This document shows, one piece after another, positions 1 to 9,794 of a stretch of DNA of 64,000 nt. The notes beneath the pieces were generated by a model. That model did not search any database and was not told where the DNA came from. It was given only the letters and a program-made list of their open reading frames with translations. Position numbers and translations under genes: made by a program. Source of the stretch: Ditylenchus dipsaci (Eukaryota; Nematoda; Chromadorea; Rhabditida; Anguinidae); assembly GCA_004194705.1 (NCBI GenBank), contig SADC01000098.1, positions 62,001-126,000 of the forward strand, read 5' to 3'. Positions within the stretch are counted from its first letter, which is position 1, and each line of letters begins with the position of its first letter.

Positions 1-90
1 TGTCGTTGTAAAAAATTGATAAATACCTATTTTTATGAAAGAAGAGTTATTTCATAAAAACGGGTATTTCTCAATTTTTTTCAACAACAA
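1..90. repeat. Palindromic (hairpin) repeat cut by the window edge
   Basis: Bases 1-40 and about 50-90 are inverted copies of one another (TGTTGAAAAA-type outer ends, ATTTTTATGAAA inner part) around a short loop. It looks like a foldback element whose left end lies outside the window. No target duplication can be checked. Confidence 0.6.
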
Positions 91-672
91 GAAGTCAGTT
101 CATAGCTTTTCAGAAACAAGAAATTCAGGGCTACATAATGATTGAAAGAAAAAATTTTACGACTTAAAACACTGAGAAATACTCATTTTACGATTTAGCG
201 AGGTGAATGAATGTTTGGCGGGGTAAAAAAATAATTTGGCTGGTGAAAGTACTTACAGCCGAAGATTTTTACGTTTTACAAATTTACAAACAAATGTGAA
301 ATGCGCCCCCGAGCTAAATAAGTGTCCTATTTTCTTTCCAAACTCATTCTTTCTGAAAAAATGATTTCAGTAAAGTTGTAAAAGTTGTGCAAAAAAGTAT
401 CTCAAATTCTAACTGTCTTGAATCAGATTTGTGTCAATCCGAGCTATTTTTTAGGGCCACGCCGTCTACGGTAATGGCACTTTCGAGTTTTTGAATTCGT
501 TAAGGAAAATAAAGTTACTTCGAAAATGTTCAAAATGTTATTTAATCGTTTTTTTTTAAATTTACAATTTGCAATAATGTCTATCGTTTGAAGCAAGTAT
601 CAAATCTTCATATGTGACCATTCTCTGTCGTTTATCTTTTTTACTGTCTGCACCTGTGAAAAGCATTGCGTG
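91..672. other. No gene seen
   Basis: AT-rich sequence with stops in all frames, no convincing exon and no clear repeat ends. Confidence 0.5.
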
Positions 673-861
673 ATACAGTTTGTGTTTAACTGTGGCGAGT
701 ATTGCCTAACCGAGTTTTTTTTTCAACTGTAACGAGTTATGACTAATACAGTTTGTTTTCGACTGTGAGGAATAATGACTGCTACAGTTTGTGTTTAACT
801 GTAACAAGGAAGGACTGACACAGTTTGTGTTTAACTATGACAACAAATACAGTTTGTGTTA
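673..861. repeat. Degenerate tandem repeat, unit about 36-37 bp
   Basis: About five imperfect copies of a unit starting TACAGTTTGTGTTTAACTGT, ending in variants of GAGTAATGACTGA. Copies differ by substitutions and small deletions. The unit length resembles that of the large satellite at 25.9-32.6 kb but the sequence is unrelated by eye. Confidence 0.65.
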
Positions 862-1579
862 TCCTTTTGTCGTGCCTTGGAATTAAAAATGTTGGATACT
901 GTTGGATACCATCTTGAACACACACTTATTTCATTTTTCATGTGTTTGACTGACCAAGGCAAAAAAAAATCCCGATGCTTAGATAGTGCCAAATGTCTTA
1001 TGAAAAATTCATCTTGGTTTTTGTATTGACCAGACTAAAAAATTTAAATCATTATTAATTGGGTAGAATTTCATAGAAAAATATCGCATGTTTAAAAAGA
1101 TCTCCATCTTGATAAAAAAAAAGTCTAGTTTCTCTAATCCTTGAGATTGTTGAAAAAAATTAATCAAAGTAAGATCAAATGATCAGCGTCACCTAAATTT
1201 GAACGAAGATTTTTTATAAATAAGCTAATTTTATAAATAAGCTAGTTTCTAATTTTTGAAGATTTCGAATATCTTCTCAACGCTCATAGGTTTATAAATT
1301 GTTTTCTAAAAAATTTTTCATGAAGCTCTTTTCATTTTAAAAAATTGTGACCGAAGTTAGACTTTTTCGCCTTGATGGCCAAGGTAAACCAACCTAAAAG
1401 GGTACATGGATATTTAAAAACATGGGATTTGGACCTTTTTATGAAAAAATCTCTGGTATGCAGGCCTTTTGGTACGAATCTACTTCAGTTGCTCATAGTC
1501 GCTGTAGGCATCTAATGGAAATACCGGGTGCCCGATTTACTCGAGGCTGCTTACCTTAGACAAGATCGCCCCCTGGGGT
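862..1579. other. No gene seen
   Basis: AT-rich non-coding sequence. It holds fragments of the dispersed GCCTTGG...CCAAGG repeat (near 950 and 1365-1390) but no exon I can support. Confidence 0.45.
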
Positions 1580-1628
1580 CATCCAAAAAAAAAAACGCCC
1601 CGGGGCGCTTTTCAGAGGAAATACGGTA
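1580..1628. mobile_element. Right end of a CCGTATT-type MITE
   Basis: Ends in CAGAGGAAATACGGTA, the terminal motif shared by at least six elements in this window (see 14699-14951), next to the palindrome CGCCCCGGGGCG. The left end is not recognisable, so this is probably a fragment. Confidence 0.5.
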
Positions 1629-2909
1629 TATGGCTGTTATTTTATTTATTTAAAAAAAGATGCTTTTTATTTGGACGCTTAATTATTTCATTGGACGTTC
1701 AATTTTTTTTCCTTGTACGAATAAAAAAGCTAAAAATAAAAAAAGTTAATTTCTAATTTTTCTACGACCAAACTCATAAAACTCATAAAGCGACTAAGGA
1801 TGCCTTAATTCTCTCTATATTCTAACAATCTTCTCTCTGTCTGTTAAGTTAAATTAATCTGTTACATTAAGCAACATCTAACACCAGTCAGAAATAAAAA
1901 AGTCTACTTTGTACTTATAATCTCAAAATAACTTAGAATAATGAACAGTAATGAGAAAATTTTGTGAAATTCCCAGTCTTTGCAAGTGTTGCCTGCAAGT
2001 TTAAGAAGAAATACTTACCTTTCTGAACTAATTACCTATGCCACAGACAGAGAAGAGGTGGAATAGTTTGTATGTAGCCTATATATAACGCATAGGCAAT
2101 TAGTCTTACTTCTCAAAATTCAATTTGTATACACATCAAATACAAATCTGCTTAATAAAAACTTACTTTATTTTTCTGTTTGTTCCAATTATTCACGTTT
2201 ATTTAGTCTTGTAAATTATCAGACCGAAAAGTAGTCTTGCAATAATTTAAAAAGATCAGAAACACATTCACGTTACTTTAAGACTTTTTTTTATCTTAGA
2301 AAATTTTTTAGTTTACTTACAACCAACAATTTTTTAACTTTGTTATTTTTTACAACCAGTAAATTAAAAAAAGTTAATCTTTTGAAAATGTCTTCAGATC
2401 AATTTTCGACGCTAAGCACTAAAGTACAAAACTGTCAAATTGACAGCTTGGTCAGCGGTGAGGGGAGTTGAGAGGATGCGGGAAGGTTAGAGACTTTTTC
2501 TATGAATTGTATTTTTTAACCAAAATTTTCAAAAGCTATGTACAAAAGTATTTCATATCCTACTTGTCTCAAATCAGATTTCTCTTACATCGTAATCTGA
2601 CCTTACAATCTATCTATCAATACAATTTAAAGATGACAAGGCAATTTTTTTCAAAGTCACCACCAACACATGCAGAACAAAAAAAATCTTCACCTTTTTT
2701 TTTTTTTGTTAGGCTATTTTGTTTTATTTTGCTAAACAGTGGAGCAGCTGTCTGTCTGTTAGCAAAATATAGAATTGCTGTGTGAGTACGTGCATATTTA
2801 CTTTGCGATTATACCAATAAGAGTAAGGAACCTTTTTGCCAAAAATGCGTATGAGACTAAAAACTAGTCTCTTTTTCCAGGTAGTGTGAATGCATATTAT
2901 TAATGTGAG
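1629..2909. other. No gene seen
   Basis: AT-rich sequence. Open frames at 2468-2785 and 2724-2927 are low-complexity, overlap on opposite strands and have no family match I recognise. Confidence 0.45.
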
Positions 2910-3328
2910 TACAGTCGAACCTCCCAATAGTGTACACCCTAAAAGTTCGTTCCCGGCTAGGGCCCGACACTTTTTTAGCTCGATTTTCGAATTTTTTTGC
3001 TCATTCTGTTTTGACAGTCTGGTCGCAAATATCGTAAATATTCCGATTTCGCCGATCGTTTTTTATTTGCCTATATATATTTTTTCTGTAATAAAGCAAA
3101 ACCTCCTAACAGTGTACACCACTTTGAAAATAAGATGTACACTATTGGGAGGTTTTGCTTTTTTAGAGAAATAAAAAATGATCGGCAAAATCGGAATATT
3201 TACGATATTTACGACCAGACTGTCAAAACAGAATGAGCGAAAAATTCAGAAAACCGATCTTAAAAAAAGTGTCGGACCCTAGGCGGGAACGAACTTTTGG
3301 GTGTACACTATTGGGAGGTTCGACTGTA
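2910..3328. mobile_element. pogo/Tigger-like foldback MITE
   Basis: Near-complete palindrome of 419 bp. It starts TACAGTCGAACCTCCCAATA and ends with the reverse complement (GGTTCGACTGTA), flanked by the TA dinucleotide that Tc1/mariner-pogo elements duplicate. Both arms carry GTGTACAC, TTCGTTCCC and GTCGGACC/GGGCCCGAC blocks. There is no transposase frame. The interior resembles those of 4195-4627 and 51238-51537, so these form one family. Confidence 0.85.
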
Positions 3329-3419
3329 TTTTGCAATTTTTATTAGTTTTTCGTTTCTCTATAAGTTAATAAAGGATTGTCAGAATATCGAGATGCCATT
3401 TTTATGCGGATCGACTAAC

Positions 3420-3450
3420 TATTAGGTTGGTGCATAATTATTGAGTCCTT
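3420..3450 (+). mobile_element. Mariner-type terminal repeat fragment
   Basis: TATTAGGTTGGTGCATAATT matches the well-known mariner 5' terminus (TTAGGTTGGTGCAAAAGTAATT class), preceded by TA. Neither a matching right end nor a transposase was found nearby, so it is a fragment or a solo end. Confidence 0.55.
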
Positions 3451-4194
3451 TTTTGATCTGATCAGAACTCACCTTCCGAAAATCAACATAAAACAGGGTA
3501 CGTAACTCAAATTTTTGAAAAAAGTACAACTGGCCGAAAAAAGTACAATTCGGTCATTTTTCGCCAAAAAGTGCCCTTTTATCCAGTGCTCATTTATTTT
3601 TGAGCAGCAAAAAAAATATTTTGACTAAAAACTTCAAAAATAAAAAAGATTTTGAATCCCAAAAAAGTACAAATGTATTTAAAAAGTACAGTTACGTTCC
3701 TGATATAAAATAATAAATACTTATCTATCCTTACAAAACACTGGATCAACAAACTTCATCCATTTGTAACGCCTGGCCCAAAGTTTAATGAAGATAAGCA
3801 AATCTTCTTAAAAAAAAGTTAGTACCTGTATTATATAAAAACAATTTTACAATGAAAAATTAAAGATAAAAACTTAAATAGATTTCGTATTTCGTTTTGC
3901 CTAGGGTGCGACAAAATCATTTTAAAAATATTATGCAATACATCATGATTTTAAAAAGATACTATGTATAATAAAAAGATGATATCATTGTAACTAAAAA
4001 ATTATAAAGATCAGTGATGTTTACTCAAAAAAAGTTTTTTTTGAATAAAAAAATCTTAACCGATTTTTTTGGTAAAAATTTAGTAAAAATTATGAATAAA
4101 GTCAATCAATTAACTAACATGGAATGAATATTTTTTGCATAATGCAAGCAAGGAAAATCACCTCACAAAAAAAGGAACTTCAATCTTTTTTAGA
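3451..4194. other. No gene; one copy of a dispersed repeat
   Basis: Bases about 3550-3680 (TTTTATCCAGTGCTCATT ... GAATCCCAAAA) are similar to about 5450-5575 and, inverted, to about 48240-48365. The rest is AT-rich with no exon seen. A lone CAGTGATGTTTACTC near 4012 resembles the hAT-like end at 6185. Confidence 0.45.
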
Positions 4195-4627
4195 TACACT
4201 CGACGCTTGTTACAACGTCTCTCCAAAAGTTTTGTTTTCGCCTGGGTTGCGACATATTTTTACCTTAATTTTTACAGCGTGACTGACAAATGGGATTTGT
4301 CAATCTAGTCTTAAATATCGCAATTTTTCTTATTTTGCAGATCGTTTTCGACAATCACCATAGTTTTGCTATTTATTTTGCCATTTATATAAATAATGTC
4401 TTAAATGTCTTAATAATGTCTGAAAAAGCGAGACGTTATAACGAGCGTTGCGGGTCTAAATGGCAAAACTATCGTGATTCTCGAAAATGATCGACGAAAT
4501 CAGAATCCTTGCGATATTTGGGACTGGACTGACAAATTTCATTTGTCAGTCACACTGTAAAAGTTGAGGTTAAAAATGTGTCGAAAACGAAACTTTGGAG
4601 AGACGTTATAACGAGCGTCGACTGTAT
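4195..4627. mobile_element. pogo/Tigger-like foldback MITE
   Basis: Palindrome with outer ends TACACTCGACGCTTGTTACAACG and its complement ending GCGTCGACTGTA. The left terminus has drifted from TACAGTCG. Inner arms contain ATCGTTTTCGACAATCACC and its inverse. Same family as 2910-3328; no coding capacity. Confidence 0.75.
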
Positions 4628-4682
4628 ACCCTTCCCTAATTCAACCTTTTTTGAAAATCATTCCCAAACACCCCGTATCGAC

Positions 4683-5071
4683 GGCTAGGACACATTTGGC
4701 AAAAACGACATTTGGCAAAAACGACATTTGCCCAAACGACGTTTGGCCAAACGACATTCGCCCAAACGACATTTGGCAAAACGACATTTGCCAAAAACGA
4801 CATTTGGCAAATGGCTAAATAGACAACCAAGCCATATTTTTCAGATTTTTACCTTCACTCAGCTTTAGAATAACCAGCTGAGCACAATCTGAAAATTTTG
4901 GGAAAAATGTGAAAAATATTTGTCTTGGTCCTCCTGTTGGCGCCTTGACAAATGTCGTTTGGGCAAATGTCGTTTTGCCAAACGTCGTTTGGGCAAATGT
5001 CGTTTTGCCAAATGCCGTTTGGCCAAAAGATACGTTTGCCAAATGTCGTTTTTGCCAAATGTCTCCTAGCC
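4683..5071. mobile_element. 389-bp inverted-repeat element with 8-bp target duplication
   Basis: Ends are GGCTAGGACACATTTGGCA and the complement of TGCCAAATGTCTCCTAGCC (one mismatch). The flanks are exact direct repeats of GTATCGAC (4675-4682 and 5072-5079). Each arm is an array of about 13-14-bp units (AAACGACATTTGGC). An 8-bp duplication fits hAT- or P-like transposases, but the ends match no family I know. Open frames over it simply translate the repeats. Confidence 0.8.
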
Positions 5072-5079
5072 GTATCGAC

Positions 5080-5901
5080 TCTTCATCACCTCAGAATATC
5101 AAAAACGCGTTTTTAGGTTTCAACCACTTATAAAAGAAAAGACTCGGAGCTAGAAAACCTAAGTCTTGGTGATGACAATTGTGCGGACAAATACAACCAT
5201 TGCCGTGCTATCAAAAATTAAAAAAAGGATTAGACAAAGTTACTTATCTGGACTGGAGTACACTATCCTGAATAGTGTTGTCGCACAGTTAACTCGATCC
5301 TTCGGATAAAACATTAAGCTTTGAAATTCCGTTCCGAAATTTTGTCACACCCGTTACTTGCAATACTTCTCTTTTTCACAGAGAGGGAGGGGGTGGCAGG
5401 TCGAACAAGTTCCAATAAGGACATTTGGTCAAAATAACGATATTTTCGGGTATTTTTGAGAAAAAATCTATTTTATCCAGTGCTTATTGCTCTTTTAGTG
5501 CTGAAAAAAATATTTGGACTTAAATTTCCTTATAAATAATAAGATTTGAAGTCCCAAAATAATGACAAATCTTATTAATAAGGAAGCTTGAGAGCCCTGG
5601 CCAAAGTAAATTATTATTTAAGCATCGAAAATTTTTTCATTTCTTTTTCCTTGGCTTTTTGGTGCTGATCATTTCCAAAGTGAGATTTCGTTGGTTTGAC
5701 AGTTTGATCAGTATGATTGAATTAAGTAAGGAAAAGGAGTATAGACTTTTAAACTTGAACTCTTGCAAAGCATACTCGATTTTTTATATATTAGCCACAA
5801 AAATTAAAGGGAAAAAAGGTGAAGTTTTGAGCAAAGTTGAGCATTTACTAGTGTAGTCTGGCTTGTGCCCTAACTTGCTTCGGATCCTTTGACTATAAAG
5901 G
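5080..5901. other. No gene; dispersed repeat copy
   Basis: Contains the second copy (about 5450-5575) of the repeat at 3550-3680. The 65-codon frame at 5659-5856 has no recognisable domain and no splice context. Confidence 0.45.
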
Positions 5902-6140
5902 TACGTTCACAACTAGTGCGGGACTGAGTGTGAGATTTGGGGTGTTTTTAACGCGGGAAGAGCTGTACTTTTTTTCTTGACCAAAACTTTTTTCTGTTAG
6001 TATCATTTCGTAGCTAAGATTCAGGGCTTCAAATGAGGTATTGACAAGCAACATCTGAAATAAAAAATTGGCGTAAAAATGCTCTTCCCGCGTTAAAAAC
6101 ACCAAATCTCACACTCAGTCCCGCACTAGTTGTGAACGTA
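5902..6140. mobile_element. Foldback element, 239 bp
   Basis: Arms TACGTTCACAACTAGTGCGG and the exact complement ending CCGCACTAGTTGTGAACGTA are nearly perfect over about 70 bp each. The complementarity includes GGGACTGAGTGTGAGATTTG and AACGCGGGAAGAGC. The flank is TA-like. Non-autonomous and probably young, given the low arm divergence. Confidence 0.8.
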
Positions 6141-6176
6141 GCTTAAGTCTAAACCATTTTGAAAAGTCCTAGACTA

Positions 6177-6975
6177 GTAAGGATCAGTGATGTTTTTGTG
6201 TACTGAGCTACTTTTTGTGTTAAATTACTCATACCTCGACACCTATTTATCCGAAATTCATGTATAATAGCTTATTCTGAAGAAGAAATATAGTTCTTCA
6301 AAATGAATTGATAAAATTTACGAAAACATAAAAATTCGTTTTTTTCTAAGCTAAATAACGCCAATAAAAATTCAGTAATCAAATGAAATGATTTTTTTTG
6401 AGTATGACAAACTGAACAAAAATATCTACAAAGTGTCAGTTTTGAACCAATTTAAAAAAGCTTCATATTTTTTGGTAGCTAAATAGTTCTGCTATAATCT
6501 GAAATAAAGCAGTTTTCAAAAATTCACAAAAATTATGAAGTTATGGGCTTGTACACAAATGAAAATCAATAGAATTTTCATTTGATTACTCATTTGTGTA
6601 GAAGCCCATAACTTCATAATTTTTGTGAATTTTTGAAAACTGTTTTATTTCAGATTATAGCAGAACTATTTAGCTACCAAAAATATGAAGCTTTTTTAAA
6701 TTGGTTCAAAACTGACACTTTTGTAGATATTTTTGTTCAGTTTGTCATACTCAAAAAAAATCATTTCATTTGATTACTGAATTTTTATTGGCGTTATTTA
6801 GCTTAGAAAAAAACGAATTTTTATGTTTTCGTAAATTTTATCAATTCATTTTGAAGAACTATATTTCTTCTTCAAAATAAGCTATTATACATGAATTTCG
6901 GATAAATAGGTATCGAGGTATGAGTAATTTAACACAAAAAGTGTCTCAGTACACAAAAACATCACTGGTAAGGAT
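6177..6975. mobile_element. hAT-like foldback element, 783 bp, with 8-bp TSD
   Basis: A nearly perfect palindrome runs from 6185 (CAGTGATGTTTTTGTGTACT) to 6967 (ACACAAAAACATCACTG), with its centre near 6576. It is bounded by exact direct repeats GTAAGGAT (6177-6184 and 6968-6975). The 8-bp duplication and CAGTG ends are hallmarks of hAT elements. There is no transposase; the whole body is arm sequence. Confidence 0.88.
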
Positions 6976-6991
6976 ACCTGGTACCTTTGCT

Positions 6992-7300
6992 TGAAGGACC
7001 ATAGCCGTCGCCCACAACAAGAATTTCACACGTTTGTATCCGCGCGGGACACCACTTTCATTGCGAAAACATTCAAGAACAACATTTTTAATTCAACTAA
7101 TAATGAAATCTTTAAAAAGGCATTGGCAATCGAACCCACGAGCAATAAAGTGAGATTTATCCACTTCACTAACAAGTAACTTGTTTTTCTTTCACTATTT
7201 TAATCAAAGTAACTTCATTTGAAAAACAATAAAAAATAAAAAATTGGGGCATTCAAACGTGTGAAATTCTCGTTGTCGGCGACGGCTATGGTCCTTTACA
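6992..7300. mobile_element. Foldback element, about 309 bp
   Basis: The ends are AAGGACCATAGCCGTCGCC and GGCGACGGCTATGGTCCTT, and both arms contain GAATTTCACACGTTTG or its complement. The 62-codon frame inside is only arm sequence. It abuts the right target duplication of the hAT-like element. Confidence 0.75.
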
Positions 7301-7351
7301 ATATATTTTTAAAATCACAGGGGAAGTAAGCACTTTGTCGCACTTTCTAAC

Positions 7352-7540
7352 TACAGTCAACTCTCGATTTAATGAAACCCGATTTAACGAAGCTCTTGAT
7401 TTAACGAACCTTTTTTTGGTGCCTATTTGGCCAACGATTAAATAAAATGACTAAAATAAGCTCTCGATTTAACGAAACTCTCGATTCAACGAACATTTTT
7501 GCCGGTCCCCAGGGGTTCGTTAAATCGAGAGTTGACTGTA
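7352..7540. mobile_element. Short pogo/Tigger-like MITE, 189 bp
   Basis: Starts TACAGTCAACTCTCGATTTA and ends TAAATCGAGAGTTGACTGTA, with several internal GATTTAACGAA repeats. The TA flank and terminal CAGT fit the pogo group. Confidence 0.85.
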
Positions 7541-8916
7541 CCTGTCCGCATCATTTTTCTCGCTGTCCGCCAACAATATTGAAATTTTACACACTAAACC
7601 ATCTCGAACATTTTTTTATATAGGTCTTGAAATCACATCGGAAAGGCATCCTGCGTGATTCCTTTGTGAGAAAAATAAGCATATTTTTCGCTGTATGTCA
7701 ATTCCCGACTCTCAAAATAATCCGCAATTTTTAATACCGTTTCTGATCTATTGCTAAAAGTCCAAGCGGTTCTCTCACCTGCTATCAACTAATTCATAAT
7801 GACGTTGTTTGAAATTGAAACCAGCAGTAGAGGTGAGAGTGAAGGGGCTTGCGTGCGCTGGCCTGGGAAAAAACTTGTGATAGTAGAGGCACACCTACTT
7901 AATCGATTGCCTCACTGCCTGGGAGGACGACCTGTGTGTGAGTGTCACTGTAAAAGGGTTATAGAAACATACGCAGACTAGTACTCTTTTAAAATGTCTC
8001 TTTCTTTTTTGCTGCCTTCTTTACATTTTTTCACTTTTTTGTTCTTGAAGTTAAGCAATAGTTAGTGACTTATCATTTACTGATGATAATAATTAAACAA
8101 GTTTTCAACTTATTCTACATAAGACTATTTATTTTAAAAAAAACATATACCATATAACGTCGAATAAGGACCATGGGGCTTGATTTTTAACCCCTCTTCA
8201 GTGGGTGGAACATCGGACCTAACATTCATAGCTAGTGAAAATATGGGGCTCCCAACCGTACATGTTCCTCACCCTGATCACCATAGTCACATTATTAACA
8301 TAAGTATAATAGACAGTTAGGACCAATGCATGTTTCAATAAAAAACAACAGGGGACCAAAGCGAAAATGTTGCCTCAATACGGCCGGAACTAGCCCAAAT
8401 TACAAAAAGGGTTGTAATTTGTTAGGGCATGATTTAAAAATCTTATTTGCTGCTAGCGTCAATTCTATCTCAAATTTTCTCATTAAAGATGATCTATTCT
8501 TTTCATTTCATTGATTGAATGCATTTTAAACATTTTCAGAAAAATCGCTGATCTTTAAAATTTGTCTTTACCGATGATATCATCTTTTGATCATACACAA
8601 ATATTTTGCCTAACAGAGTACTTTGAATTATCCCGTGATTTTGTATTGCATAACACTTTAAAAATGATTCCCAAGAAACATCAAATATGGAATCAAATTA
8701 AATATTTTTTTAATGTAATTGATACAAGGCAATTTTTTTAAGTCATGCTTATACAAATAGTTTAGTTAAAATTCAAATTTGCCCATTTTGGGTTGTTCAA
8801 CAGAATTTTGCGGTCCATATTTTTACAATGTGAATTTAAAGTGTTTATTTGATTTTATTTTTCATTTTCAATAGTTTTTTTAAATGAATTTTTCTTTCTC
8901 TTTTTCTTTAAACAGT
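7541..8916. other. No gene seen; repeat fragments
   Basis: A 60-codon frame at 7799-7981 (Cys-containing, less AT-rich) has no recognised domain. Bases 8150-8380 resemble the 56720-56930 repeat (ATTATTAACATAA core, AACAACAGGGGACCAAAGC end). Confidence 0.45.
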
Positions 8917-9076
8917 TTACTCGCGATATAACACCGTTCCCAGGACTGGCCATCGGCGGTGTTACATCGAAGGTGTTGTTGTGTCGGGAGTATAGTCAAA
9001 TGTCGAGAAAATACATTTTCCGAGTCCGTCTATTCACGATGTTTTATTAAGAGTGGTGCTATATCAAGTAGACTGT
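8917..9076. mobile_element. Decayed pogo-like MITE
   Basis: Begins ACTCGCGATATAACACCG and ends ATATCAAGTAGACTGTA, with alternating GGTGTTACATCG motifs inside. The left CAGT terminus is lost. Confidence 0.5.
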
Positions 9077-9794
9077 ATGACTATTGATAAAAATAGTTTC
9101 CATTTAATTTCTGATATGAAAAAATTTAAAAAAAAAGAAATTCAGAATATTTTCACTAAAATCTGACTTTTTGCCTTAGGCTGCTAAGGTCAAGTACTTT
9201 GCATCAGGTTTTCTTAATATATTTCAAGCCATGTCCTCTTATTAGGGGGCTTTTTGTAGGGTTTTTTTGTAATTTTGTAAAAGATTTGAAAAAACTAACA
9301 GTGGAGACCAAGGAAAAAGCACCTTGGTCATCTGAAGCGAAAAGTCAAATTTTGGCCAAAATTTTGTGTCAAAAATAGTTTCAGAAAACAATGTTTTCAC
9401 TGTTTTTTATTGTGTTGTAAATAGTGAAAAATTTATATGTTAAAGTTCTGAATTAGCAAGACATGAAAATGTTCCTAATTTTCAAATTATTTCACTATCT
9501 AATTACTAATACTTTTTTTTAGAATCAAAATCTACTATTCTCAAATCAAATTTAGCCAGAATTTTTTCATCAACAGTGATTTTTACTTGAAAAAATTCCA
9601 ATACTGCCGAAATTATTGAGTGAATAAAGCAAAAAACAAATAAAAAACCCAAGATTATACACAATAAAGAAACAAATTCAAAAAGGAAAATTTTGAAAAA
9701 AGATGAACATTTTTTTATGGAACAACTTGTGCACCAGCTTCCTGCAATAAACTTACAAACAAAATATTCAGATTGTTTATTTCCTGTGTTCAAG
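9077..9794. other. No gene; GCCTTGG-type palindromic repeat
   Basis: Bases about 9160-9360 form an imperfect inverted repeat with GACTTTTTGCCTTAGG at one side and AGCGAAAAGTCAAATTTTGG at the other. This is the promoter side of the receptor gene; no 5' exon could be placed with confidence. Confidence 0.4.

Noticed and set aside
4636..5133. Overlapping frames rich in WANVVLPNVV or WQNDICPND
   Set aside because: Translations of 13-14-bp tandem repeats in the inverted-repeat element.
6991..7179. 62-codon frame
   Set aside because: Lies across one arm of the 6992-7300 palindrome.
7799..7981. 60-codon frame with Cys and His residues
   Set aside because: No start context, splice support or recognisable domain. 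Composition is slightly coding-like, so it is recorded but not called.
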